A DNA stretch of 64,000 nucleotides from an uncultured Bacteroidia bacterium (GTDB taxonomy: Bacteria > Bacteroidota > Bacteroidia > Bacteroidales > UBA932). The DNA is taken from NCBI GenBank assembly GCA_902785825.1, contig CACZZZ010000004.1, forward strand, positions 86,593 through 150,592, read 5' to 3'. Position 1 is the first letter of the stretch; each line of letters opens with the position of its first letter. The translations under genes were made by a program, and so were the position numbers. Positions 36,097 to 44,137 of the stretch are shown here, piece by piece. The notes under the pieces are model-generated. The model had not been told where the DNA came from and did no database searches. It saw only the letters and a program-made list of their open reading frames with translations.

Positions 36097-36416
36097 TTTG
36101 ATATATTATTCATTTGGTTATTAACTACTTCCGTAAAAGAAATCAAAGCTTTCTCCACCTCGGCGTAGGCCATAGCCGGGTCGTCGAAGGTATCTTTCAG
36201 AGGACTTGGTCTGAAACTGAGAGCCAAGGCGACGACAAGGACAACCGACGCTGCGACTCCGGAGAGCCAGAACAGCCGGCTCCGGATGTCCGTAGGCTTC
36301 TGGACAGAGGCTTTTATCTTGTCCTCGAGTCCTTCCGGGGTCACGATGGACTCGTCGAGCGAGATCCGCTCGAGATCCTCCATGGTAAGTTTATCTATCT
36401 CATCTATTGTCTTCAT
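36093..36416 (-). CDS. Probable anti-sigma factor, single-pass membrane protein
   Basis: 107 residues. Cytoplasmic N-terminus (MKTIDEIDKLTMEDLERISLDESIVTPEGLEDKI), one transmembrane helix (~47-65, LFWLSGVAASVVLVVALALSF) and a short periplasmic tail. No ZAS zinc motif. Overlap of 17 bases with the upstream sigma gene and the size are what make the anti-sigma call; sequence homology alone would not. Confidence 0.7.
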   Translation of the reverse strand: MKTIDEIDKLTMEDLERISLDESIVTPEGLEDKIKASVQKPTDIRSRLFWLSGVAASVVLVVALALSFRPSPLKDTFDDPAMAYAEVEKALISFTEVVNNQMNNISK

Positions 36417-36912
36417 CGCTTGTCATTCTTTTAAGTTTCTTTCTGGCCTCACTCAATTTCACCCTCACATTAGTTTCCGAGAGTCCGGTAAGCTGGGCTA
36501 TCTGGGGATAGGGCATATTCTCGAAAACTCTCATTTCCAACACCTTCCTCTGTTTCTCAGGAAGCCGGGCCATGCATTCCCGGATCCTCGCAAGGTTTTC
36601 CCGGTTGATAAGCCCATCATCGGAGGTCAAATCCGAGGCGGTCACTCCCTCCAGGATTTCCGGCTCCGGATGGACTGTCCGGGACCGTGAGACGCTCCGC
36701 ACCTTGTCCAGGCAAAGGTTCTTTATCATCGTCAGTCCGAGAGCCAGCGGATTATTCACTTCGCCGAGTGAGTCCCTCCGCTTCCAGAGCTTCAGGAACA
36801 GGTCCTGGACAGCGTCCTGGGCCTCGGCGTCGGACTCCAGGATGTAGAAAGCCACCCTGTAGAACCGACCAGCCAAAGGCAGCCAGACATTGTTGAACTC
36901 CTCGACGCCCAT
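36400..36912 (-). CDS. ECF-family RNA polymerase sigma factor
   Basis: 170 residues. Region 2 (FYRVAFYILESDAEAQDAVQDLFLKLWKRR, ~18-46) and region 4 with a helix-turn-helix (LPEKQRKVLEMRVFENMPYPQIAQLTGLSETNVRVKLSEARKKL, ~115-160). Directs RNA polymerase to a small regulon; the operon's own promoter has an ECF-type AAC-N16-CGTC element (37441-37463), consistent with autoregulation. Second gene of the operon, 3 bases after the first DUF4252 gene. Confidence 0.92.
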   Translation of the reverse strand: MGVEEFNNVWLPLAGRFYRVAFYILESDAEAQDAVQDLFLKLWKRRDSLGEVNNPLALGLTMIKNLCLDKVRSVSRSRTVHPEPEILEGVTASDLTSDDGLINRENLARIRECMARLPEKQRKVLEMRVFENMPYPQIAQLTGLSETNVRVKLSEARKKLKRMTSDEDNR

Positions 36913-36915
36913 CGC

Positions 36916-37428
36916 CTATTTGCTATGAGTCTCCAGGAAACCGGCCACATCGGAGGTTCTGATCAGACCGCTCACGCAGATCAGGGCTCCACTGCCTGGA
37001 GCGCTGATAATCAGGTTTTTGATGTCATTGCCATCATCGGTGGGAACAGCGAAAATCCGGACTTTCTCATCACCGTCCTTAGCCTCTACGAGGAGGAAAT
37101 CCTTTTTCAGGACCTTGGAAAGTCTCGACTCGAAGTCCCGCTTGACGCTGGCCTCACAGTCATCGTAGCTCGCTATCGAGACCTGGTTGACATCCCGCAT
37201 CAGAGAAAGCAGTTCCTGGGCGTCCTTGTCTGAGCTTCTACTCATCGCTGCTTTCACGACCGAAAGGCCTAACCTTCCGAGGTTAATCATTTGGAAATCA
37301 GTGTGTCCTGAATATTCTTTCATCAGCAGGGTGACCCGCTTGCCATGGTCTATGGCCGAGGCTTCCGCCGGGGCGATCCAACCCGTCAGGGCGACCAGGG
37401 TAATAAATGTTATGATTGTCTTTCTCAT
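36916..37428 (-). CDS. DUF4252 exported protein (first of the ECF operon)
   Basis: 170 residues. Signal peptide MRKTIITFITLVALTGWIAPAEASA, then TLLMKEYSGHTDFQMINLGRLGLSVVKAAM, VNQVSIASYDDCEASVKRDFESRL and IISAPGSGALICVSGLIRTSDVAGFLE. Paralogue of the two later DUF4252 genes. Having one member before the sigma gene means it is made first when the operon is switched on. Confidence 0.85.
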   Translation of the reverse strand: MRKTIITFITLVALTGWIAPAEASAIDHGKRVTLLMKEYSGHTDFQMINLGRLGLSVVKAAMSRSSDKDAQELLSLMRDVNQVSIASYDDCEASVKRDFESRLSKVLKKDFLLVEAKDGDEKVRIFAVPTDDGNDIKNLIISAPGSGALICVSGLIRTSDVAGFLETHSK

Positions 37429-37440
37429 CTCGATAGTAAA

Positions 37441-37463
37441 GACGGAAATGTTGGCGAAATGTT
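37441..37463 (-). promoter_or_regulatory. Candidate ECF-sigma promoter, AAC-N16-CGTC
   Basis: On the minus strand AAC (37463-37461), a 16-base spacer and CGTC (37444-37441), 12 bases before the ATG at 37428. AAC near -35 and CGTC near -10 with this spacing is the classic ECF pattern. A second CAACATTTCC inside the spacer makes a short direct repeat. Confidence 0.5.
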
Positions 37464-37506
37464 AAGAAGTAGGTTGGAATGGCCGCTCATGTCGGCCATG
37501 ACGGGG

Positions 37507-38208
37507 CTACAGGGAGCGGAAGGTGGGAAGTGCCTTGGGGCCGATGGAACGGGAAGGCCAGCCGTCAAGCATGGTGATGGTGTGGATGTCAGTGCCGGCG
37601 TAGTCGTAATAGCCTTTCTTGAGCAAGGCCTCGGCGACAGACTTGACCGAAGATCCATAATAACCCGCCAACGAAAAGAGGTTGAGCTGGAAGAGAATCT
37701 TCATCTCCTTCAGCCTGTCGTAATCTTTGGGAGACATATAGACGTACCTCTCCGGATGGGCCAGAACCGGGAAATAACCGGCGGACTTGACTTTCTCAAG
37801 AATACTATGGAACCCGTAAGGAGGGGTGAAGTACGAAGTCTCGACAAGGAGGTGGTCAGCCCTCGGGCCCATAGGCAGGAAGTCATTGTCTTCCAAGCGT
37901 TTCTCAAAGAGGTTGTCGATCATGTTCTCCGCTCCGAGATGCAACTCGATCGGACCGGAGTACGCCGAGCGCAAGGCCTCGAACCTGGCCTTGAGGTCTT
38001 CAGTGGTATTAGGAATATCCTCCATGATGTGAGGCGTGAGCCAAACCGACCGGAAGCCCATCTCCTCATAACGGCCCAATATGGCCAGGGATTCGTCAAG
38101 TTCCTTAACACCATCATCCACCCCGGGAAGGATGTGGGAATGGCAGTCAGTGAAACCTTCGAAAATGTGGGAAGAAGTGAGAGTCAAACGCTTGGTAAAA
38201 GGCCACAT
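37507..38208 (-). CDS. CpsB/YwqE-type tyrosine phosphatase (PHP fold)
   Basis: 233 residues. The PHP metal site is clear: DCHSHILPGVDDG (~20-32), TPHIMEDIPN (~60), a middle HLGAENMID, PVLAHPERYVYM and AGTDIHTI at the end. Such enzymes dephosphorylate the Wzc-type tyrosine kinase that controls chain length or export of capsule. No Wzc homologue lies in the window. Last gene of the polysaccharide region, 9 bases after the dehydratase gene. Confidence 0.88.
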   Translation of the reverse strand: MWPFTKRLTLTSSHIFEGFTDCHSHILPGVDDGVKELDESLAILGRYEEMGFRSVWLTPHIMEDIPNTTEDLKARFEALRSAYSGPIELHLGAENMIDNLFEKRLEDNDFLPMGPRADHLLVETSYFTPPYGFHSILEKVKSAGYFPVLAHPERYVYMSPKDYDRLKEMKILFQLNLFSLAGYYGSSVKSVAEALLKKGYYDYAGTDIHTITMLDGWPSRSIGPKALPTFRSL

Positions 38209-38217
38209 ATCAAAAAC

Positions 38218-40140
38218 CTACTTGTCCAGCACAGAGAATACTGAATGGTTGCTGACATATTCAGGGACGAGGTGCTTCATCGCGGCGACAGTCTTGAAGT
38301 CGTCATATTCCCGAGAGATCGCTATCAACTCGTCGATTTTCTCCTTGACCTCTGAATAGTCATATTCACGCACAGAGGCGATACGGATCTTCTCGTGGAA
38401 GGAAGGCTTTGTAGTCTCTTCAGAATCAAGCAGTTCCTCATAGAGTTTCTCGCCGTCCCGCAGGCCGGTGTATTTTATCTCGACATCTTTGGCGCCGCTC
38501 ATCTCGATCATCCTCTTGGCGAGGTCCGCAATCCTGACCGGCTTGCCCATGTCGAAAACGAATATCTCTCCCCCATTGCCCTTCGTGCCAGCCTCAAGCA
38601 CAAGTTTGCAAGCCTCCGGAATGAGCATGAAATAACGTATGATGTCCGGATGGGTCACTGTGACAGGGCCGCCTTCCCTTATCTGCCTCTCGAAAACCGG
38701 AATGACTGAACCATTGGAACCCAGCACATTACCGAAACGGGTCGTGACAAACTGGGTACGGCCCTTGACGACACCATCCGCGACAGCCTTGTTAAGGCTC
38801 TGGACGTAAATCTCACATATCCGCTTGGAGCAGCCCATCACGTTGGTAGGGTTAACAGCCTTGTCCGTAGAGATCATCACGAACTTGCGGACTCCGTACT
38901 TCACGGAAAGGTCCGCGAGAATCTTGGTCCCATAGACATTGTTCTGAATGCTCTCGGAAGGGTTGTCCTCCATCATGGGAACATGCTTGTAGGCGGCGGC
39001 GTGGAAAACGATATCCGGCTGGAAAGTCTTGAACACAGCCTCCATCCTGTCCTCGTTGGTTATGCTCGTGACAAGGGTCGTAGCCTCCACTGAGGGGAAT
39101 TCCTTGGCCATCATGAGCCTGATATCATGCTGCGGTGTCTCAGCCGAATCGATCAGCATCATCTTAGCGGGTCCGAAAGAAGCCACCTGCCGGACAATCT
39201 CACTGCCGATGCTGCCTGCGGAACCCGTGATCAGCACATTCTTACCTTTCAGTAAGGCGGCCACGGAATCCATGTCCAGGGCGATCTCATCCCTCGGCAG
39301 GAGATCCTCCACACTGACTTGATTCAATATAGGTGCCCCGGCAATCTGGTTCTTGTCCCACAGCACGGCGTTCTGGGAGAAGAATATCTTCGCACCGCTA
39401 GAAAGAATGTAATCCTGAAGGACCGTATCCTCACGGAAACGATCGATCCTGCTAGGAGCTACAAGTACAGCCTGAATCTTGCGGCTCGCAAGCACCTTCG
39501 GTAAGTTCTCGTCCACATCATAGACCTGCTTTCCCATCAGCCTGGTGCCGCTGGCATGAAGTGAGGAATCATGAGAGATGAAACCGGCTAGCTTGAAACG
39601 CAGCGGTTTCTGTCCGGCGATCGCCTTCGCCAGTCCTATGCCACCGGCGCGGACCCCATAGATAAAGACCCTCATTGCCGAATCCGAGAGGAAATAAGAG
39701 TCATAGATGTACTTGATCAGCATCCTCTCCATCCACATCACGAGAGTCGCTCCGGCGAGAGAGAAGAAAATCACCCTTGTCGCGAGATGAGCGAAAAACT
39801 CCTGGGAAGTCTGGTTGAAGATGTAGTGGAGGCCGAAGCACACGATGAAGGACAGGGCCATCGCCGAGCCGAGCCTGGCAAGATCCGAGAATGTGGAGTA
39901 ACGGAGAATCCCGGCGTAGGTGCGGAAAACCTTGAAAAAGATGGCGCAAACGAAAATATACACCGCGACGACTCTCAGAAGAGCCCAGAAATTGCGTTGC
40001 AAGGCGGCTCCGCGGTAAAAGGCCCAATAGGTGACAATGAATGAAAAGAATATGATAAGGCAATCAATGGCGAGCACGCACCAGTACGGCAGAGTGCGTC
40101 GTGAGAAATACCATTCGATCCAATCCTTACTGTTCCTCAT
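38218..40140 (-). CDS. Membrane-bound UDP-sugar 4,6-dehydratase, FlaA1/WbpM/PglF type
   Basis: 640 residues. Four or five N-terminal helices (first ~150 residues), a first Rossmann domain (~155-280), and the catalytic SDR domain from ~300: VLITGSAGSIGSEIVRQ, YKHVPMMEDNP and STDKAVNPTNVMGCSKRICE, where Met replaces the usual catalytic Tyr as in the long-form WbpM family. Converts UDP-GlcNAc to the 4-keto-6-deoxy sugar. With the PglE-like aminotransferase at 45.2 kb it could make a 4-amino (bacillosamine-like) sugar. Confidence 0.92.
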   Translation of the reverse strand: MRNSKDWIEWYFSRRTLPYWCVLAIDCLIIFFSFIVTYWAFYRGAALQRNFWALLRVVAVYIFVCAIFFKVFRTYAGILRYSTFSDLARLGSAMALSFIVCFGLHYIFNQTSQEFFAHLATRVIFFSLAGATLVMWMERMLIKYIYDSYFLSDSAMRVFIYGVRAGGIGLAKAIAGQKPLRFKLAGFISHDSSLHASGTRLMGKQVYDVDENLPKVLASRKIQAVLVAPSRIDRFREDTVLQDYILSSGAKIFFSQNAVLWDKNQIAGAPILNQVSVEDLLPRDEIALDMDSVAALLKGKNVLITGSAGSIGSEIVRQVASFGPAKMMLIDSAETPQHDIRLMMAKEFPSVEATTLVTSITNEDRMEAVFKTFQPDIVFHAAAYKHVPMMEDNPSESIQNNVYGTKILADLSVKYGVRKFVMISTDKAVNPTNVMGCSKRICEIYVQSLNKAVADGVVKGRTQFVTTRFGNVLGSNGSVIPVFERQIREGGPVTVTHPDIIRYFMLIPEACKLVLEAGTKGNGGEIFVFDMGKPVRIADLAKRMIEMSGAKDVEIKYTGLRDGEKLYEELLDSEETTKPSFHEKIRIASVREYDYSEVKEKIDELIAISREYDDFKTVAAMKHLVPEYVSNHSVFSVLDK

Positions 40141-40200
40141 GTTCTTAAATGAAAGCCTGTAAATATACGACTATTAAAAGATTTTAACAAATATCGTTTA

Positions 40201-41697
40201 TCACTTTCTTCTGAGATCATACCTCAGTCCGAGGGAGGCCCCGAAGTTGTCGGGGAGAAGCTGGCCCCTGTCGGCGAACAGGCCGTAAGTGATTGTAAAA
40301 TGTCGCAACAAGCCAGGAATCTCTCCCATGAATGCGGCATACACCTGATGCAGAGGAGTTTCCTTGACCGTCCCCCAATCTTTGCCCCATTGCGATTCTC
40401 CGGTATAGAGCCTCGAATAAGTTCCATAATTCTGGCTGTAGGTCAGCATAAGTTTGTACGGAGCCTTCCTGAACAGTTTCCCGGCCACTGCGAAATGATG
40501 AGCTTTCAGACGGTTATTCTCTACCCCAAGGACGACTTCCCGGCCAGTCCACGTCCCCGCATGTGTGCCCTTCGGGACAATTAGAGGATTGCCGATTGTA
40601 CGGCCGTAGTATGTCCACCCGGAGCGATACTCGCCGTTATTGAAATAATTATCCCCGCCACCCATGATGTGACGGTTGTAATGGTACTCGTCGGAGGGAT
40701 CCAAGTGCTGCTTTTCCTCGTCCGTGGTAGGACGGTCGTGACGGGTGCCGGACTGGTACATGGTGTAGTGATATTCGTAAAGTAAATCACTGATCCACCG
40801 GTCTTTGTCGTCGAATCCGAACCAGAGGGTGTTGACCCCGTCCGGGAAGTTCTGGAAGCCCATCCCGGAGCCGTCGTCGTAGGGAATGTCGTGCTGGGCG
40901 GAAATCTTCCATCCATTCCCCCGCCAGTTGAGCCGGAATAGCTCGCTCCCCCGCTGGTCACCGATGACATTGAGCTGGTCGCTGACCGTCCCGGAGGCGG
41001 ACGCTCCCCTGGCAGTGATGACCCGGAAATAGTTCGCGAGTGTGACAGGCATCTCCAGCTTGTCGCTTTTCCCTCCCCATAAAGCGAAATGATCGAGAAC
41101 TCCATGGAAATCAAGTCTTTCCGTAATTTTAACGTCAAGTCCGAGGGAAGTACGGTGAACGAGAGTCCCGTCCATGAAGCGGTTGTCGAGGGTACGGTAG
41201 TCGCCGTAGGATCCGAAGAATTTGACACGTTCCCCACTGAAGGGAACCGGGACAGGAGCGAGATTCAGGGTGTAGCCAGGCATCGAACGAGCGTTGCCGC
41301 TCCAGATTATATGGCCTCCGGTAGAAGACAGTGAGCCGAGGGTCTCGCTGCCGGCGCCATAGTAGTCGAGGCCAAAGCGCTTCATGCCAAGGTCCAGGGA
41401 GAGGGATTTCCACTTCAGGCTGGTGTAGAGTTCGTCGAGCATAGGGTGGAGCGGCCCTTCGGCTCCGCTCAGGGACCGGTTGGTGAGCGGAGCCGAACCA
41501 TAGTTGGCGGCGATGGAGGCGCCCCAACGCCACTGGAGGGCGTGCGAGGGGTCATATTCAGTGCCCATCCTGGCCACCGCCAAAGCGCCGGAAGACTCCG
41601 GCATCAGACCGAACTGGTTGGAATACATCCAGAAAGGAAGGGAATCCCCTGAAGAGAGGGCTCCCATAAGCAGCAGTGTGATAAAGAAGTCGTTCAT
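40201..41697 (-). CDS. Capsule assembly protein of the Wzi family
   Basis: 498 residues. Short N-terminal hydrophobic segment, then LPFWMYSNQFGLMPESSGALA and many amphipathic strands ending in LRYDLRRK, as in the 18-stranded outer-membrane barrel Wzi that anchors capsule to the surface. In Bacteroidetes these genes often lie in capsule loci, as here between wecB/capG and the dehydratase. Odd: residues ~70-84 (APLTNRSLSGAEGP) are encoded by a full palindromic repeat (41455-41499) inserted in-frame. Confidence 0.85.
   Translation of the reverse strand: MNDFFITLLLMGALSSGDSLPFWMYSNQFGLMPESSGALAVARMGTEYDPSHALQWRWGASIAANYGSAPLTNRSLSGAEGPLHPMLDELYTSLKWKSLSLDLGMKRFGLDYYGAGSETLGSLSSTGGHIIWSGNARSMPGYTLNLAPVPVPFSGERVKFFGSYGDYRTLDNRFMDGTLVHRTSLGLDVKITERLDFHGVLDHFALWGGKSDKLEMPVTLANYFRVITARGASASGTVSDQLNVIGDQRGSELFRLNWRGNGWKISAQHDIPYDDGSGMGFQNFPDGVNTLWFGFDDKDRWISDLLYEYHYTMYQSGTRHDRPTTDEEKQHLDPSDEYHYNRHIMGGGDNYFNNGEYRSGWTYYGRTIGNPLIVPKGTHAGTWTGREVVLGVENNRLKAHHFAVAGKLFRKAPYKLMLTYSQNYGTYSRLYTGESQWGKDWGTVKETPLHQVYAAFMGEIPGLLRHFTITYGLFADRGQLLPDNFGASLGLRYDLRRK
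41455..41499. repeat. Type 2 dispersed repeat, full palindromic copy, inside the wzi gene
   Basis: An 11-base perfect inverted repeat, GGCTCCGCTCA (41461-41471) and TGAGCGGAGCC (41484-41494), separated by 12 bases and flanked by CCCTTC and GAACC. Half copies are in priA (left arm, 23476) and murF (right arm, 7577). Read on the host strand as LTNRSLSGAEGP. Confidence 0.85.
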
Positions 41698-41709
41698 AGG
41701 AATGCCGCA

Positions 41710-42894
41710 TCAGAACTTCCGCCAGACCATTTTGTTGACTATGCCAGTGTAGGACTGGATGATCTTGACGACTTTGGTGCTGACGTTCTCATCAACGTAG
41801 TCCGGCACGGGAATGCCGTGCTGGCCGTTACGGCAGAGTTCCACGGCAGTGTCCACGGCCTGCAGGAGCGACTTCTCATCTATTCCGGCGATGATGAAAT
41901 CGCCCTTATCCAGAGCCTCCGGGCGCTCGGTGCTGGTGCGGATGCAGATGGCCGGGAAAGGATGGCCGACGCTCGTAAAGAAGGAAGACTCCTCCGGCAA
42001 GGTACCGCTGTCGGAGACGACAGCGAAGGCGTTCATCTGAAGGCAGTTATAGTCATGAAAGCCGAGAGGCTCATGCTGGATGACACGCGGGTCGAGAGAG
42101 ATCCTTCGCTCCGGCTCAGGATGACAGGCAGCTTGCTCCAGGCGCTTACGACTGCGGGGATGGCAGCTGTAGAGGATAGGCATGTCGTACTTCTCGGCCA
42201 TTTTGTTGATGGCGGTGAAGAGCGACAGGAAGTTCTTTTCCGTGTCGATGTTCTCCTCGCGGTGGGCGCTGAGCAAGATGTATTTCCCCTTCTCCAATCC
42301 CAGTCGTTTATGAATATCCGAAGCCTCTATCTCCGCGAGATTCTGGTGCAGGACCTCGGCCATCGGGCTTCCGGTGACATAAGTCCTCTCTTTGGGCAGG
42401 CCGCAGTCAGCAAGGTAGCGACGAGCATGCTCCGAATATGCCATATTCACATCAGAGATGATGTCCACGATGCGGCGGTTGGTCTCTTCAGGCAGGCACT
42501 CGTCCTTGCAGCGGTTGCCGGCCTCCATGTGGAAAATAGGGATATGCAGACGCTTGGCGCCAATGACGCTGAGGCAGGAGTTGGTGTCGCCCAGAACCAG
42601 CACAGCGTCGGGCTGGACCTCGACCATCAGCTGGTAGCTCTTGGCGATGATGTTACCCATCGTCTCGCCCAAGTCCTTGCCAACCGCATCCATATACACA
42701 TCCGGATCAGCGAGCTTCAAGTCCTTGAAAAACACGCCATTGAGATTGTAGTCATAGTTCTGGCCGGTGTGCGCCAGGAGGCAGTCGAAGTACTCCCGGC
42801 ATTTGTTTATCACCGCCGCCAGGCGGATGATCTCGGGCCTTGTCCCCACGATGATCAGAAGCTTCAGCTTCCCGTTATTTTTAAATCGCGCCAT
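41710..42894 (-). CDS. UDP-N-acetylglucosamine 2-epimerase-like enzyme (CapG/WbjD type)
   Basis: 394 residues. WecB-family marks: VGTRPEIIRLAAV at the N-terminus, HTGQNYD, VLGDTNS, HMEAGNRCKDECLPEETNRRIVD, LLSAHREENID and SDSGTLPEESSF. Following CapE and CapF it is most likely the third enzyme of UDP-L-FucNAc synthesis, epimerising C2. Odd: residues ~256-270 (CHPEPERRISLDPR) come from a dispersed repeat inserted in-frame after CHPRSRKRLEQAA. Confidence 0.9.
   Translation of the reverse strand: MARFKNNGKLKLLIIVGTRPEIIRLAAVINKCREYFDCLLAHTGQNYDYNLNGVFFKDLKLADPDVYMDAVGKDLGETMGNIIAKSYQLMVEVQPDAVLVLGDTNSCLSVIGAKRLHIPIFHMEAGNRCKDECLPEETNRRIVDIISDVNMAYSEHARRYLADCGLPKERTYVTGSPMAEVLHQNLAEIEASDIHKRLGLEKGKYILLSAHREENIDTEKNFLSLFTAINKMAEKYDMPILYSCHPRSRKRLEQAACHPEPERRISLDPRVIQHEPLGFHDYNCLQMNAFAVVSDSGTLPEESSFFTSVGHPFPAICIRTSTERPEALDKGDFIIAGIDEKSLLQAVDTAVELCRNGQHGIPVPDYVDENVSTKVVKIIQSYTGIVNKMVWRKF
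42099..42128 (+). repeat. Type 1 dispersed palindromic repeat, inside the 2-epimerase gene
   Basis: Core ATCCTTCGCTCCGGCTCAGG. Antisense to the host gene, read CHPEPERRISLD. Same family as the deaminase, priA, rfbB and capF copies. Confidence 0.85.
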
Positions 42895-42895
42895 A

Positions 42896-44137
42896 TTACT
42901 TTACAGGTTCAAAATACGTGTCAGGTTTGTCGGGGTTGAAGATCTCGTTGCAGTACATCACCGTGACGAGGTCTTCGGTCTCCGAGAGGTTGATAATATT
43001 ATGGGTGTATCCCGGAAGCATGTGGACGGCGGTGATGTTGTCGCCGGAGACTTCCCATTCGAGGATCTCGCCATCGGGATCATTAAGGTTGCGCTGCTGG
43101 ATGAGTCCATGGCCTTTGACCACGATGAACTGCTCGAACTTGGTATTGTGCCAGTGCTGCCCCTTGGTGATTCCGGGTTTGGAGATGTTGATGCTGACCT
43201 GACCGGAATTATGCGTGTGGACCAGCTCGGTGAATGAGCCGCGCTCATCAACGTTCATCTTCAACGGGAACGCCGTCTTCTCCTTGGGAAGATAGCTTAA
43301 ATAGGTGGAATACAGCTTCTTGGCGAAACTGCCCGCAGGGATTTCTGGAATCATCAGGGTCTTAGGCTGCTCCTCGAACTCCTTCAAGAGCGAGACGATC
43401 TCGCCCAGCGTCGCCTTGTGGGTCACAGGCACATAGCAGTAGCGGCCATCTTCTTTGGGAAGAACCTCCAGCCCGTCGAACTCACAGCGATGCTCCTGCC
43501 CCTTGATTGCAGCAATCATCTCATCCACAAGATCGTCAATATAAAGCAGTTCCAGCTCCACCGAAGGGTCATTGACAGTGTAAGGCAGGTCGTTGGCGAC
43601 GGCGTTGCAGAATGTCGCCACAGCGCTGTTATAATTGGGCCGGCACCATTTTCCAAATAGGTTCGGGAAGCGGTACACCAACACCGAGGCTCCTGTCTCT
43701 TCGCCATAGCGAAGGAAGAGGTCCTCCCCCGCCTTCTTGCTACGGCCATATTCCGAATTCCCGAAGCGCCCCGTGAGGCTAGCCTGTTGACTAGACGAAA
43801 GCATTACAGGACAATGGTTTCCATGCCGGCGAAGCGTATCAAGCAGCGTCGAGGCGAACCCGAAGTTCCCTTCCATGAACTCCTCCTGGTTCTGCGGCCG
43901 GTTGACTCCCGCCAAGTTGAAGACGAAGTCGGCCTGGGCGCACCAAGCGTCCAGTTCCTCCGGAGTGGAGTCCAGGTCATACTCGAACACCTGTTCGACT
44001 GTCATTCTGAGCGGCAGCGAAGAATCTCTGCCTCCGAAACCGTAGTTCCGGGCCTTCCCGTCCCGTATATTCCTTAATTGCGCGCACAAGTTTTTGCCGA
44101 CAAAGCCTTTCGCGCCAGTGACTAAAATCTTCATCAC
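42896..44137 (-). CDS. capF: Two-domain C3-epimerase/reductase, CapF (WbjC) type
   Basis: 413 residues. N-terminal SDR domain (ILVTGAKGFVGKNLCAQL; YGRSKKAGEDLF) and C-terminal cupin (~300-413; KPGITKGQHWHNTKFEQFIVVKGHG with metal-binding His). CapF epimerises C3 and reduces C4 of the CapE product toward UDP-6-deoxy-L-talose-NAc. Lies between capE (4-base overlap) and the epimerase gene (1 base). Odd: residues ~34-45 (GGRDSSLPLRMTV) derive from a repeat copy in the opposite orientation to the others. Confidence 0.92.
   Translation of the reverse strand: MMKILVTGAKGFVGKNLCAQLRNIRDGKARNYGFGGRDSSLPLRMTVEQVFEYDLDSTPEELDAWCAQADFVFNLAGVNRPQNQEEFMEGNFGFASTLLDTLRRHGNHCPVMLSSSQQASLTGRFGNSEYGRSKKAGEDLFLRYGEETGASVLVYRFPNLFGKWCRPNYNSAVATFCNAVANDLPYTVNDPSVELELLYIDDLVDEMIAAIKGQEHRCEFDGLEVLPKEDGRYCYVPVTHKATLGEIVSLLKEFEEQPKTLMIPEIPAGSFAKKLYSTYLSYLPKEKTAFPLKMNVDERGSFTELVHTHNSGQVSINISKPGITKGQHWHNTKFEQFIVVKGHGLIQQRNLNDPDGEILEWEVSGDNITAVHMLPGYTHNIINLSETEDLVTVMYCNEIFNPDKPDTYFEPVK
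43999..44027 (-). repeat. Type 1 dispersed palindromic repeat (inverted copy), inside capF
   Basis: On the minus strand the core is ATTCTTCGCTGCCGCTCAGA; read RDSSLPLRM on the host strand. Opposite orientation on the chromosome to the other four type 1 copies. Confidence 0.85.

Noticed and set aside
41818..42939. Long plus-strand open frame opposite the 2-epimerase
   Set aside because: Its translation has no recognisable domain; it mirrors a clear WecB-family gene on the other strand.
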